Counted from the stretch's first letter, positions 1-8,949 are shown. The stretch is 33,412 nt of DNA from Flavobacteriales bacterium (GCA_947496375.1 CANMCY010000024.1:1-33412), one strand, 5' to 3'. Numbers and translations: made by a program. Notes: generated from the sequence alone by a model not told the origin.

Positions 1-39
1 CAACCAATCACACATTTATTCAGTTTCGGTGCAATGATG

Positions 40-128
40 CCACCCCTTCGGGGTTCGTATTATGTTGTTTCTAGATATTATTATCATTCCGCTCCTCCGG
101 AGCTGTTAATACAAACCCCGGAAGGGTG
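40..128. repeat. REP-like composite palindromic element, copy A
   Basis: The element is bounded by inverted copies of CACCCCTTCGGGGTT (41-55) and AACCCCGGAAGGGTG (114-128). In the middle is the perfect palindrome GCTCCTCCGGAGC (91-103), preceded by TATTATTATCATT. Each outer arm can fold on itself (CCCC-TTC-GGGG) and also pair with the other arm. The right arm has a slightly changed core (CCCCGGAAGGG) compared with copy B. The structure resembles REP/BIME elements, which in other bacteria are moved by RAYT-type transposases; no such gene is in this window. Confidence 0.75.
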
Positions 129-173
129 ACATAAACATCCATCTACACAACCCATCAATTTTGGTGTATAAAT

Positions 174-267
174 GCCACCCCTTCGGGGTTGCTGTTGCCT
201 TATATTTATGTATTATTATCATTTCGCTCCTCCGGAGCTATTTCTAAAGAAACCCCGAAGGGGTGCC
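174..267. repeat. REP-like composite palindromic element, copy B
   Basis: Same layout as the copy at 40-128: left arm GCCACCCCTTCGGGGTT (174-190), central GCTCCTCCGGAGC (226-238) preceded by TATTATTATCATT, and right arm AACCCCGAAGGGGTG (251-265). The spacer between left arm and centre differs in sequence between the copies, while the arms and centre are nearly identical. This suggests the palindromes, not the spacers, are what is maintained. Confidence 0.75.
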
Positions 268-276
268 ATTATTATA

Positions 277-315
277 GCACCAACGGTGCGATTCATCCCG
301 AACCCCGAAGGGGTG
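277..315. repeat. Partial REP-like element with second palindrome type
   Basis: A third palindrome, GCACCAACGGTGC (277-289), is followed at 301-315 by another AACCCCGAAGGGGTG arm. It has no matching left arm, so it looks like a truncated or differently assembled member of the family seen in the two preceding copies. Confidence 0.6.
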
Positions 316-358
316 TTTTAAAAACAATGTTGCTGATTAACGGGTAATTCGAATTTAC

Positions 359-390
359 CCAATAAACCAATACACGAATAAGCCAAATAG
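359..390. repeat. Tandem octamer array (CNAATAAA-type), 4 units
   Basis: Four consecutive 8-nt units read CCAATAAA, CCAATACA, CGAATAAG and CCAAATAG. The array ends 4 nt before the stop codon of the leftward gene that ends at 395, so on that gene's strand it is the very start of the 3' untranslated region. A second array with the same period and position lies at 26978-27017. Confidence 0.6.
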
Positions 391-394
391 CTGC

Positions 395-2065
395 TTAAAA
401 ATTCGAACTCACCGTAAAGCGAACCCCGCTGAAGGCCGGCTCCAGACGGCAAATACCGCCCGAGCAGTTCACGCCCTGTTGTTGCTTCAGATAACCGATG
501 GTGTAAACGCTGTTGCCCTTCGTATAACCCATGTAAATCATTGGATAGTGAAGTACTTCGTTGGCAATAACCATGTTTGAATAACGATGAGGAACAATAT
601 TAACCATGTCCCCGGCTCCCACATACCAAATAGGATTGAGATAGAACTCTGCGATAAGATTGGCAAACGATCCCTGATCTTTTTCGGTATGAAGGTATTG
701 CGTTTCTATGCGCAGACTGCGGTGTTTGGGCAGTTTTAGGGTGAGTTCTCCAAATGGGGTGAGGGTAAATACATCGTCATAAGCGTTTTCCTGCTCATAA
801 CGCGCCTGGTTGTACTGAATGCTTTGCATACCCAGTTTGAGCTTGGCTTTTTTACTCAGCGTCTGGATAATTTCACCGTAGTATTCCCTGAAAAGCACAA
901 TCTCCTTGTTGTTTTTGCCATTGTTTTTTAGGGATTGCACGTAACTTCCGTTGAGCGTTATCTGGGTTCCCTTGCGGGGCTTGATATCCAGTTCGCCCTG
1001 TATTCCGTTTTCACCCAATTCCTGCGCAGGTGCATTGTATCGGGCAAGCAAACGATACGTGTTTTGGCGTGTGAGCGACGGCAGGTAAGACATCAATCCA
1101 TTCAGCAATTGTTCGTTGGGTGTGATTCTCAGCGGGAATTTGTCTACATGTCTGGCCTGAAGATTCAATCCGATACTGGCCTTGTGCTTTCCCCACTTCA
1201 TGCCGCTTTTACCCCAGCTGAGCGAAGTATAGTACACTTTTCCATCGGAGGATATCAACCGGTTACTCATATCGCGGATGGCTTCAGGGGTTTTGTAATT
1301 CACCTCGGCATTCCAGTTAAGATTTCCCAGATTGTAGGTAAAATAGCCATTAAACCCATACACATTGTATTTGGGTATGAACCGCTTGGCAATATCGTAA
1401 GTGTTAATTTCAGCTACCAGCCCGTCTATGGTTCCGCGGTCCAGGGTGCGGTTCAGAGCGCTACTCCCGATTTGCAGTGTTCCGAATTTTGCATCAGTGC
1501 CCAGGTTGATGTTGCCTTCCAGGTTGGCACCGGCAATTACCTGCTTGCTGTAGCCAAATCGGTTTTCCAGATAACCCTTCTGATTGCCTCCAAATCCTTT
1601 CAGTTTCCAGTTTTCGTTAAAAGCGTATTCGAGTTTAACCCCCTGCAGGGCATAGTCAATACCAATCTGCCGTTGTTCATAGGCACGGAACAAGATACCC
1701 GAGCCCAGCTGATCATAGAAAGAACCGGCGGTAATCGTCAGTTTGTCAATCTGCTTGGACGCCTGCCAGAAACCAATACCATGACTGGTGATTGATCCTT
1801 GTGGATTCAGCAGGGGCGAATTGTTCAGTGCATCATATCTCACCGTGAAACTATACCCTTTAATGCGATAATTCATAAACAGCCACGCATCCACACTGGC
1901 GCTGTTTTCCTGATACACCTTGGTGCTTGCACCAATTTTATCATCTCGCAAATATTTTTGATAATTCAGTAAAAGATTACCACTGAATTGTCCTTTATCG
2001 TCATTGCTTTGTGCCCAAAGCCAGGAGGGTGCGCATACAAGGAGGCAGTACAATACTCTTTTCAA
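395..2065 (-). CDS. DUF6029 family outer-membrane/secreted protein
   Basis: A 556-residue protein with a clear signal peptide (residues 1-19, ending LWAQ). The segment at about residues 60-165 carries the features I associate with the DUF6029 family of Bacteroidota: an alternating beta-strand region with the motif ITAGSFYDQLGSGILFRAYE and nearby GVKLEY. The remainder is rich in amphipathic beta strands with Tyr/Asn/Gly turns and ends in a terminal Phe (TVSSNF), which fits an outer-membrane beta-barrel; that fold is inferred. The start codon is TTG at 2063-2065: an in-frame stop lies only five codons upstream and the signal peptide begins directly after it. Function is unknown. The gene is divergent from miaB across an 86-nt spacer. 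Confidence 0.8.
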   Translation of the reverse strand: MKRVLYCLLVCAPSWLWAQSNDDKGQFSGNLLLNYQKYLRDDKIGASTKVYQENSASVDAWLFMNYRIKGYSFTVRYDALNNSPLLNPQGSITSHGIGFWQASKQIDKLTITAGSFYDQLGSGILFRAYEQRQIGIDYALQGVKLEYAFNENWKLKGFGGNQKGYLENRFGYSKQVIAGANLEGNINLGTDAKFGTLQIGSSALNRTLDRGTIDGLVAEINTYDIAKRFIPKYNVYGFNGYFTYNLGNLNWNAEVNYKTPEAIRDMSNRLISSDGKVYYTSLSWGKSGMKWGKHKASIGLNLQARHVDKFPLRITPNEQLLNGLMSYLPSLTRQNTYRLLARYNAPAQELGENGIQGELDIKPRKGTQITLNGSYVQSLKNNGKNNKEIVLFREYYGEIIQTLSKKAKLKLGMQSIQYNQARYEQENAYDDVFTLTPFGELTLKLPKHRSLRIETQYLHTEKDQGSFANLIAEFYLNPIWYVGAGDMVNIVPHRYSNMVIANEVLHYPMIYMGYTKGNSVYTIGYLKQQQGVNCSGGICRLEPAFSGVRFTVSSNF

Positions 2066-2136
2066 AGCACTGCAAGTTTAAGACAAATCCTTGGAATATC
2101 GGCACAGGTAAACAAGCAAGGTACCCATCTATTTAC

Positions 2137-2144
2137 TAAATTTG
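2137..2144 (+). promoter_or_regulatory. -7 element (TAAATTTG) for miaB
   Basis: Exact match to the Bacteroidota -7 consensus TAnnTTTG, 7 nt before the GTG start at 2152. The transcript is therefore expected to have almost no 5' leader. No good upstream -33 TTTG is seen. Confidence 0.6.
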
Positions 2145-2151
2145 CAGGTCT

Positions 2152-3540
2152 GTGACAGAAACAGCCACCCAAATCGCCGCAAGAAAACTCTACATTGAAA
2201 GTTATGGCTGCGCCATGAATTTCAGTGACAGTGAAATTATCGCCTCCATCATGGGCGAGCATGGTTTTGCCACCACCAAGGACGAGTTTGATGCCGATGT
2301 GATTTTTTTAAACACCTGCGCCATTCGGGATAATGCTGAACAGCGTATCCGTGAGCGACTTAAACACCTGCGGGCCAACAAAAAACAAAACCGCGATCTG
2401 ATCATCGGGGTGCTGGGCTGCATGGCAGAGCGCCTGAAAGACAAGCTGCTGGAGGAGGAAAAGCTGGTGGATGTGGTGGCGGGTCCGGATAGTTACCGCG
2501 AACTGCCCAAACTGGTAGCCGAAGTGGATGAAGGCGGTCGTGCCATCAACGTGCTGCTGAGCCGCGAAGAAACCTACGGCGACTTAAACCCGGTGCGGCT
2601 GAACAGCAATGGGGTAACAGCATTTATCAGCATCATGAGGGGGTGCGACAATATGTGCAGCTTCTGTGTGGTGCCTTTCACCCGCGGACGGGAGCGAAGC
2701 CGAGACCCTGAAAGTATTTTGAGGGAAGCGCGCGAACTGGCTGCTGCCGGTTACAAAGAAATCACCCTGCTGGGCCAGAATGTAGATAGCTACCTTTGGT
2801 TTGGCGGAGGCCCCAAAAAAGAATTTAAACATCTTACCGAAGAGGAAAAAGCCCAATCGGTAGATTTTGCCGATTTGCTGGAAATGACTGCCCTGGCTGT
2901 TCCGGATCTTCGCATTCGTTACAGCACCAGTCATCCGCGCGACATTACTGAGAAGGTGGTGCATACCATGGCAAAATATAAAAACGTGTGTAATTACATA
3001 CACCTTCCGGCCCAAAGCGGTAATAGCCGTGTGTTGGAAGTAATGAGCCGAAATTACACCCGGGAATGGTACATGGATAAAGTAAGCATGATCCGCACCA
3101 TCCTGCCGGATTGTGGCATATCATGCGATATCATAGCCGGATTTTGCACTGAAACTGAAGAAGAGCACCAAGACACCCTTTCACTGATGGAATGGGCCCG
3201 TTTTGATTTCAGCTACATGTATAAATATAGCGAACGCCCCGGTACACCGGCTGCTAAAAAACTCACCGACGATGTTCCTGAAGACGTGAAAGGCCGCCGT
3301 TTGCAAGAGATTATTGCACTTCAGAATGAAGTGTCCAAGACCAAGAATCAGGAATTTATAGGCTGTGTGGTGGAGGTGCTTGTTGAAGCTGAAAGTAAGC
3401 GCAGCAGCGAGGAGTGGATGGGCAGAAACGACCAGAATGTGGTAACAGTTTTTCCGAAGGAGCATTTCAAAAAGGGGGATTTGGTAAAAGTATTGGTGCA
3501 CAGTGCAAGCACTACCACCCTGAAAGGCACAGCGGTATAG
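2152..3540 (+). CDS. miaB: tRNA-2-methylthio-N6-dimethylallyladenosine synthase MiaB
   Basis: Radical-SAM methylthiotransferase that adds the 2-methylthio group to isopentenyladenosine-37 of tRNAs reading UNN codons; cytoplasmic. The 462-residue length is normal. The N-terminal UPF0004 domain has the three cluster cysteines C20 (YGCAMN), C56 (NTCAIR) and C90 (LGCMAE). The radical-SAM motif C165-x3-C169-x2-C172 lies in [19 protein letters not shown], and a C-terminal TRAM domain occupies about residues 395-462. [10 protein letters not shown] after the SAM motif separates MiaB from the RimO/MtaB relatives. The start is GTG at 2152, placed by the -7 element just upstream. It converges with the DUF1566 gene, leaving a 25-nt spacer. 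Confidence 0.97.
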   Translation: MTETATQIAARKLYIESYGCAMNFSDSEIIASIMGEHGFATTKDEFDADVIFLNTCAIRDNAEQRIRERLKHLRANKKQNRDLIIGVLGCMAERLKDKLLEEEKLVDVVAGPDSYRELPKLVAEVDEGGRAINVLLSREETYGDLNPVRLNSNGVTAFISIMRGCDNMCSFCVVPFTRGRERSRDPESILREARELAAAGYKEITLLGQNVDSYLWFGGGPKKEFKHLTEEEKAQSVDFADLLEMTALAVPDLRIRYSTSHPRDITEKVVHTMAKYKNVCNYIHLPAQSGNSRVLEVMSRNYTREWYMDKVSMIRTILPDCGISCDIIAGFCTETEEEHQDTLSLMEWARFDFSYMYKYSERPGTPAAKKLTDDVPEDVKGRRLQEIIALQNEVSKTKNQEFIGCVVEVLVEAESKRSSEEWMGRNDQNVVTVFPKEHFKKGDLVKVLVHSASTTTLKGTAV

Positions 3541-3565
3541 GTTGTGGCTTAATCTTCAAGGATTA

Positions 3566-4912
3566 TCAATAGGCACGAATGGGCCACACATAGTAGCGGT
3601 TTCCTTTTCCGCTGCCAAATGTAGCGTTTCCTATGTCAAAGTTTACGCCATAGGCACTGCTGCCACCCGATGTTTCTGTGCTGCTCCAAACGCTGGTTTC
3701 ATAGGGCATGGTTTTCGCCCCTGAGATCGTAGCCAGGGTTCTGTTAACCGCAAGGTTGTTTTGCCACAACAACAGCAGTTCATATTCAGCGGGCAGATAC
3801 CAGTCGCTGTAACCACCGCTCACCAGGTCAATGCATAGCTTAGCGGCACTGTTTATGTGTCCCGATTGCCCTACTATGGCCAATGAGTTGCTCAGGCCGT
3901 TCGAATAGCTTTTTGCTGATGGAGAAACGGCGCTGGTAATATTACTCCATACCTCAGAACTTGAAAGCCAGCTGGTTCCCACTACCAGGCCATGCTCATT
4001 TCCCAGCGTGTCTTTCCATACATGGAACACAACACCACCGCCAAACTTTTCGCCTACGAAATGGGTAAAACCACTTCCTGATTTAACAGAGTTGGAAGTG
4101 ATAAAACCCATTTTAGCAATACTTGCTGAGTCGATTTTGGGCAACACTACAAAGCCGCCCCTGCTAAGAAATAAGGTGTCGCTTTTTCGGCTAATTACCT
4201 GAAGTTCATTGGTGGTATCTGCATCTGCTTCTTTGGGAATCAGCACGTAATTACCCTTGCTTAAAAAGAGGGTATCCCGGTTTCGGCTCAGCAATTGAAG
4301 CTCGTTGGCAGGGTCGTCATCCTTGGCTTTAGGCAAAACCACAAAACCTCCTTTGCTCAAAAATACCGTATCGTTTTTGCCGGATAGAACCTGAAGTTCA
4401 TTGGCGGGGTCGCTGTCGTTGTCTGTTGACAGCACTACATATCCGCCACGGCTTAGAAAAATGGTGTCGCCTTTGCGTTCAAGCACCTGTAATTCATTGG
4501 TGTTGGAGGTGTCTTTCACATTGCCTGCATACAGCGCATAGGGAACGCTCAGCAGCTGGGCTGTGCCTTCCAAGGTGTATTGATTACCTCCGTTTAGGTC
4601 GGTTTCAGTCTTGAGAAAATAGGGCCCTTTTGCCCAGTCAATGTTCTTAAAAACGCCGTTAATAACATTTCCACCCCCAATTTCTAAAGTGGCCAGCCCG
4701 TTTACATTGGTTTTTACGGAATGGATTTCCTTGTATACTGCGTTACCTGTGTTACTACCTTGCAAAATGCTTAGCTGAACGCCAATTGAATTGTTGGCAA
4801 GAATTTGCTGTGAAGCATCGCGAACCACCATCTGATAACTGATGCGAGAGGGAGATTGGGCAACAACGGCTGTGCTCAGACAAAAAACCAATCCTACTAT
4901 TGTTTTTCTCAT
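3566..4912 (-). CDS. Secreted NELQ-repeat protein with C-terminal DUF1566 domain
   Basis: A 448-residue exported protein (signal peptide 1-19, ending VVAQ). Residues 20-135 form the beta-rich N-terminal module common in Bacteroidota surface proteins, with the hallmark QLLSVPYALYA at 120-129. Residues 139-260 contain four repeats with an exact 32-residue period (N139, N171, N203, N235), each reading roughly NELQxLxxxxDTxFLSxGGxVxLP. The rest is a DUF1566-like domain with FGGGVVFHV, SDWYLPAEYELLLL and VWSSTE and the family ending WPIRAY. The repeats resemble those of phage tail-fibre-like or adhesive proteins, so a surface or binding role is inferred. There is no T9SS sorting domain. It starts 20 nt after the stop of the T9SS beta-helix gene and is probably cotranscribed with it. 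Confidence 0.85.
   Translation of the reverse strand: MRKTIVGLVFCLSTAVVAQSPSRISYQMVVRDASQQILANNSIGVQLSILQGSNTGNAVYKEIHSVKTNVNGLATLEIGGGNVINGVFKNIDWAKGPYFLKTETDLNGGNQYTLEGTAQLLSVPYALYAGNVKDTSNTNELQVLERKGDTIFLSRGGYVVLSTDNDSDPANELQVLSGKNDTVFLSKGGFVVLPKAKDDDPANELQLLSRNRDTLFLSKGNYVLIPKEADADTTNELQVISRKSDTLFLSRGGFVVLPKIDSASIAKMGFITSNSVKSGSGFTHFVGEKFGGGVVFHVWKDTLGNEHGLVVGTSWLSSSEVWSNITSAVSPSAKSYSNGLSNSLAIVGQSGHINSAAKLCIDLVSGGYSDWYLPAEYELLLLWQNNLAVNRTLATISGAKTMPYETSVWSSTETSGGSSAYGVNFDIGNATFGSGKGNRYYVWPIRAY
4133..4498 (-). repeat. Four in-frame 96-nt repeats within the DUF1566 gene
   Basis: The repeats encode residues 139-260 of the gene ending at 3566. Units begin with NELQ at 139, 171, 203 and 235, giving an exact period of 32 codons. 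Copies are diverged in nucleotide sequence but keep Asp-Thr, Phe-Leu-Ser and Gly at fixed positions, so the period is under protein-level constraint. Confidence 0.85.
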
Positions 4913-4932
4913 GTTTTTTTCGTATATTTATG

Positions 4933-7911
4933 TCACTGTTTCACCAATGCTGCTGTTGTGGCATACCCGGTTACTTCATCCATAAAGCGAGCCCTATAAA
5001 TGCCTACAGGCAGCCCGGAAAGATCAATTACCGTATTTCTCTGCAAAACTTTTGTTGTAACCACATTTTGTCCCGAAGTGTTGAATATGGCTAAATGGCC
5101 CACAGTCAATCCCGAGAATGTAAAAATACCGGTCGATGGATTGGGTTGCACCTGCATATGCAATAAGTTTTTGTTGGCGTATGAGTTTGTTACAACCCCC
5201 TTGCTAAAAACCAGGTTGGACATGGGTGAGTTGTTTACTCCAGACAGATTACAGGGGGTCGCAAGATCAAACGATAGTCGGTAGCAGACATCCCCGGTGG
5301 GTGCATTCTTATCGGTAAAAGTGTTGTTGAATGGTGAAATTACGGCAATGGCGGTCATGCTGTCTTTGGATTTACCTCTCCATATCCTGATGCTGTTTAC
5401 ATTCAGGCCTTCATAATTGTTCCAGAACAGATTCCATTGTCCGGTTACCCCCGGGCTAATACCCAAATGCACTGTTCTGTGGTAGGGGCTTTGACTTGTG
5501 GACAGACCACACTCATCTTTAAGTGAAATTCGGTATCTGCGGGAGAATGAGCCTGCTCCGGATTGCATATCAGTGAATATTCCCGCTGCTTTGCCTGATA
5601 CCACCCCTATTTGCTCAAATGCACTACCGGCAGCATCTCTGAAAACGTAAAAAGAATCGGCCGAAGCAACCGCTGCATTATTCCACACCACCACATTCCT
5701 ATATTGACTGTCCGTAGTTACCAAACAAATGGAAGGGTCCGGCTGTGCCTGCAGCACCAAAGTCACCTCATCGGAGGCAGTGCAGCCATTTGAGGACTTT
5801 ACCACCAGTCTGTAAGTGCGTGTTTGGCGTAGGGTAGCCATGGGTTGTTCTGCGGTGGTATCGTTGAGGCCGTTGGCAGGAGACCACCTGAAAGTAAGGG
5901 GTTTACTGCCTGAATAATTGGAAGTGGGTTGGGCCATTTTTACAGCGTTGCTGCAATAGGCAGCCCTGTCAGGGCCTGCATGAATGGTAAGCGGATTTAC
6001 ATAAACAGTTGCGGTGGAGTTCGCCACACAAACACCATCGGTTACCCGCACAAAATAATCGCGCTGACTGATGGGAGATGCTTCCGGCTGGGCAATGGAT
6101 AGATTGCTCAGCGTGGGGTCGGCCGTCCAGCTGTAGCTAAGCGGTTGGTTACCCGTATAGTTAACATTGTTTTTAAGTGCTGCGCTGCCACCACATATAA
6201 TGTTAGCTGTGAACTGCTGAACACTAAGGGAGTAAGAAGAAACTACCACACGTGCTGATGTATCCTTGCAGCCATTAAAATTGCTGGCAACCACATGGTA
6301 ATGCCCAGGATTGGTAATGCGGATTGAATCGGCGGAATTACCGGTAGGGCTATTGTAATAAAGCCAAGTGAATGTGGTATTAGGCGTGTTTTTTGCATAA
6401 AGCGTGGTTTGACCACCGTTGCAAAAATGGGTAGAATCCTTACCTAAAATTTCAGCTTCTGCCATGGCATCCTCAGAGTACCAGCTTTCATTACCATCGG
6501 TCATGTCATTTTTCCCGTCTGTCTGATTATCGTAGGCCGTTATGCGGATTAAATCTGTTGTTTTCGCTCCTGCGAGGGTGTAGAAGGTATCCTTGCCTAT
6601 TTTTATTGAGCTGTTGAAAGTAATTCCGTCGTTGCTGCCATAATAGATTTTGTAACCGCTTAAATCACTTTCCCTGTTGGCATTCCATGTTAACTTCACA
6701 CCGCCCCCAACGGCAGTTTTAGATAATCCTATAGGTGGACTCATGGGGCAATCTGTGCGGGGTGAGGCAACAAAACCGGTGTAATCTACCTTGCCAAGGT
6801 TGGGGTCCTCCCAATAGTCAAAAATCCGGTTGCCGATTTCGGTACTGTTGTTCGTGCCCCAATAGCTCCCGGACGCAGTGATATTGGTGGTCCCAGTGTA
6901 CTTAAAATGGAATTCACTATTGCTCCAGAAGTTGCTATTGCTGATGCTTGTGGCCCTGCCTTTTAGTCCAATCTGGTTGTTCACCATAGTAATGTTGCTG
7001 GCCGAGCCCGAAAAATCGTCAAGACCGGTTCCGGAATTACAGTGTCTGTTGCCGATAAATGACGATTGGGAAATTTGGGTACTGCCCAGATTTAACGTGT
7101 TGTCCGGACCATATTTAAAAATACAGTTTTTAATCGTGCTGTTTTGAATGTCGGTTATGGTGGTGTTGATGAATCGGGTGTGCTCTGCTACAATGTAGCC
7201 ACTGCCCGAAACCAGTTTTCCATTGACTACGTCGGTTTGATAAAAGTGCAGATTCCCGCCACAGCAGGCGGCCTGCAGGTTGTTTGACCAAAGTTTACAA
7301 CCATAAAAACGAATCCCGTAATTGTAGGCATCAGAGTTGATCCGGGTGGAATAGAAAGTGCTGTTGATGAAATAAATGGGCTCACTGCGGGGATAGTATC
7401 CGGTAATATTTCCTCGCGTCATGGATGTGTTTTTTACCACCATGCCGGCACTGGTCATATATCCTTTACTTCGAATATCAGCGTCGGTGAAACTGGCATT
7501 ACTTATTCTCAGTGTGTCGGAGTTTTTGGGGTTGTCTTGCACATATTCTGTTTCATCTCCGATTTGAATATGGGTTTCAACCGATGTAAAATACTCGATT
7601 TGAGATTGTGACAGTGTGGCCCTTCTGAAAAGAATACGACCGCCGGTAGAATGTATGGGTGCAGTCTGAGTGCCTTTTGCCTGCAGGGCTCCGGATATTG
7701 TGATGGTATGGTTGTCTGTGTTTTTTATTACCACTCCGGGTTGTATGGTTAATGTTACGCCTGCGGTCACCGCAATATTACCTGTCACCGTGTAGGGACT
7801 ACCGGAAAGCGTCCATGTCTGATTGGTAAAATAATTACCGCCCACATTGGTTTGCGCCGTCAATCGTGCTGCACACAAAAACAGAATTATGGCTGTCAAT
7901 TTTATTTTCAT
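4933..7911 (-). CDS. T9SS-exported beta-helix / Fn3 / Ig-like surface protein
   Basis: A 992-residue protein starting at the ATG that begins MKIKLTAIILFLCAARLTAQ, a good signal peptide; an in-frame extension back to 8082 has no signal character and is rejected. Residues about 25-380 are a right-handed beta-helix type region (GVTLTIQPGVVI, repeated short Asn/Ser-rich strands). A fibronectin-III-like domain follows near 388-480 (SDLSGYKIYYGSNDG), then about three Ig/PKD-like modules with paired cysteines (FCNGGQTTL, GCKDTSA, GCTASDEVTL), then a second Fn3-like stretch. The C-terminal 75 residues are a type-A T9SS sorting domain (QPNPSTGIFTFSG ... LPVGIYRARF). The protein is predicted to be secreted across the outer membrane and anchored or released. 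Ligand unknown. Confidence 0.88.
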   Translation of the reverse strand: MKIKLTAIILFLCAARLTAQTNVGGNYFTNQTWTLSGSPYTVTGNIAVTAGVTLTIQPGVVIKNTDNHTITISGALQAKGTQTAPIHSTGGRILFRRATLSQSQIEYFTSVETHIQIGDETEYVQDNPKNSDTLRISNASFTDADIRSKGYMTSAGMVVKNTSMTRGNITGYYPRSEPIYFINSTFYSTRINSDAYNYGIRFYGCKLWSNNLQAACCGGNLHFYQTDVVNGKLVSGSGYIVAEHTRFINTTITDIQNSTIKNCIFKYGPDNTLNLGSTQISQSSFIGNRHCNSGTGLDDFSGSASNITMVNNQIGLKGRATSISNSNFWSNSEFHFKYTGTTNITASGSYWGTNNSTEIGNRIFDYWEDPNLGKVDYTGFVASPRTDCPMSPPIGLSKTAVGGGVKLTWNANRESDLSGYKIYYGSNDGITFNSSIKIGKDTFYTLAGAKTTDLIRITAYDNQTDGKNDMTDGNESWYSEDAMAEAEILGKDSTHFCNGGQTTLYAKNTPNTTFTWLYYNSPTGNSADSIRITNPGHYHVVASNFNGCKDTSARVVVSSYSLSVQQFTANIICGGSAALKNNVNYTGNQPLSYSWTADPTLSNLSIAQPEASPISQRDYFVRVTDGVCVANSTATVYVNPLTIHAGPDRAAYCSNAVKMAQPTSNYSGSKPLTFRWSPANGLNDTTAEQPMATLRQTRTYRLVVKSSNGCTASDEVTLVLQAQPDPSICLVTTDSQYRNVVVWNNAAVASADSFYVFRDAAGSAFEQIGVVSGKAAGIFTDMQSGAGSFSRRYRISLKDECGLSTSQSPYHRTVHLGISPGVTGQWNLFWNNYEGLNVNSIRIWRGKSKDSMTAIAVISPFNNTFTDKNAPTGDVCYRLSFDLATPCNLSGVNNSPMSNLVFSKGVVTNSYANKNLLHMQVQPNPSTGIFTFSGLTVGHLAIFNTSGQNVVTTKVLQRNTVIDLSGLPVGIYRARFMDEVTGYATTAALVKQ

Positions 7912-8214
7912 AAAAACAATATTAATATTCGAATTAACGCCTTGTGGCCTATGCGTACAATAATTTGACATTAAATAATGATTAAAAGGAAACAGATAAT
8001 CTTGTAGGAAAAGATGAAGCTGTTTTATTATCAAATAAAAATCCAAAATAATAGCATTTAATACTGATAATAAATAAACCAATAGAATTGATAATTGGTG
8101 TCAAAAAACAGACTAATTATCCTAACATGTTTTATAAAATCCGGGAATTAAATTCTTTGATTCGCCTTGTTTATCCTAAGTGTATAACTCGCGTACATTG
8201 CAATAATACAGACA
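7912..8214. other. AT-rich spacer between glycosyltransferase and T9SS gene
   Basis: No supported gene. The spacer is strongly AT-rich and must carry the promoter of the leftward T9SS gene, but only near matches to the -7 element on the minus strand were found (for example CAAAATAA at 8044-8051, one base off). A short inverted repeat CCAAT...ATTGG lies at 8079-8098. Nothing else could be supported. Confidence 0.5.
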
Positions 8215-8949
8215 TTAGAATAGGTTTTTATACTGATCCGGTTTCACTGATTCATGCCAGTGGTGGTATAGCCCTTTGCATCTTGTGCGCAAAGGCATGA
8301 TGCTGCTTTGGTAGCATCGAAAAAACATATCCCAGTCTTCGCCTCCCCAGCTTTGAAATTTTTCATCATAGACCATGGCTTGTCCATGCCATTTTTTATG
8401 GGCCGCAAATAGTCCAGTACCTGCACTCAGCCATTTCCAGGAGGGGTTTTCAGGGTTTAACTGCCATTGGCATATCGGAAACCATGCGGTTTTAGGCCTC
8501 ACATACCTGCGAATGGTGTTTTCCAGATCCGGTGGTAAGGTCATGTCTGCATCGCATGCAAAAATCAGGTCCCCTTTCGCCTGTTTTATTGCTCGGTTAA
8601 ATGCTGCTGAACGTGTAAAATCTCCACTTTCGCTTTCCCATACAAGCGCTCCGTTCCAGTGCTTTTGCAGCCATAAGTGCAGTGCTTCAGAATCGGTACT
8701 ACCCTGGTCATAAATAGACAAGCCAAAAATGCCTGTTCCGTTTATGGCAGACAGGGATGTTACCAATCTTTTTACGTTATCTGAACGGTCTTTGATGCCC
8801 ACACAAACCCAGATGGTTTCCCAACTTTTTTTCGATCCAAATAGACCCAACAATCCCATCAGGTCAATGCTGATGGTGGTATAGCCCAATTGCTTCCGCT
8901 GTGGACTTTTCAGCCAGAACCAAGCAAAGCGTTTCAGGGCTGTTAACAC
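8215..8949 (-). CDS. GT2-type glycosyltransferase (galactosyltransferase-like)
   Basis: A 244-residue nucleotide-sugar transferase. The GT-A fold is shown by VCVGIKDRSDN (about 48-58), the metal-binding DAD at 133-135 in FACDADMTLPPDLE, and WGGEDWDMFFRC at 201-212. The last resembles the GGEDxD acceptor/catalytic motif of chondroitin-polymerase and beta-1,4-galactosyltransferase type enzymes. A late HHWHES stretch (229-234) is also typical. The donor and acceptor are unknown. No transmembrane segment is evident, though the N-terminal 40 residues are hydrophobic/basic and could touch the membrane. It starts with GTG, 4 nt after the ABC exporter stop, so the two are cotranscribed and a role in making or modifying an exported envelope glycan or lipid is a reasonable inference. 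Confidence 0.85.
   Translation of the reverse strand: MLTALKRFAWFWLKSPQRKQLGYTTISIDLMGLLGLFGSKKSWETIWVCVGIKDRSDNVKRLVTSLSAINGTGIFGLSIYDQGSTDSEALHLWLQKHWNGALVWESESGDFTRSAAFNRAIKQAKGDLIFACDADMTLPPDLENTIRRYVRPKTAWFPICQWQLNPENPSWKWLSAGTGLFAAHKKWHGQAMVYDEKFQSWGGEDWDMFFRCYQSSIMPLRTRCKGLYHHWHESVKPDQYKNLF

Larger units (their letters stand above)
1..394. other. Gene-free region with palindromic repeats
   Basis: No credible coding frame is seen. The first 315 nt hold three kinds of short palindrome arranged in two composite copies plus a remnant (listed separately), and 359-390 holds a tandem octamer array that runs almost to the stop codon of the leftward gene ending at 395. The region lies 3' of that gene, so it may also hold its transcription end, but no classical hairpin with a T-run on the minus strand was recognised. 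Confidence 0.7.

Noticed and set aside
40-315. Possible CRISPR array
   Set aside because: The repeated units are palindromes of different types with unequal spacing and no cas genes; the layout fits REP-like elements.
935-1795. 286-codon open frame on the plus strand opposite the DUF6029 gene
   Set aside because: It is antisense to a gene with a signal peptide and family motifs, has no promoter or recognisable domain, and reads as a typical shadow frame.
3541-3565. Bidirectional terminator between miaB and the DUF1566 gene
   Set aside because: Only a 4-bp AATC/GATT dyad with no T-tract is present in the 25-nt spacer.
7912-8082. 57-residue N-terminal extension of the T9SS beta-helix protein
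   Set aside because: A standard signal peptide begins at 7911; the upstream stretch is AT-rich and would bury the signal.
8079-8098. Inverted repeat CCAAT...ATTGG as terminator or operator
   Set aside because: Only five base pairs at the ends, no T-run, in a very AT-rich spacer; chance is likely.
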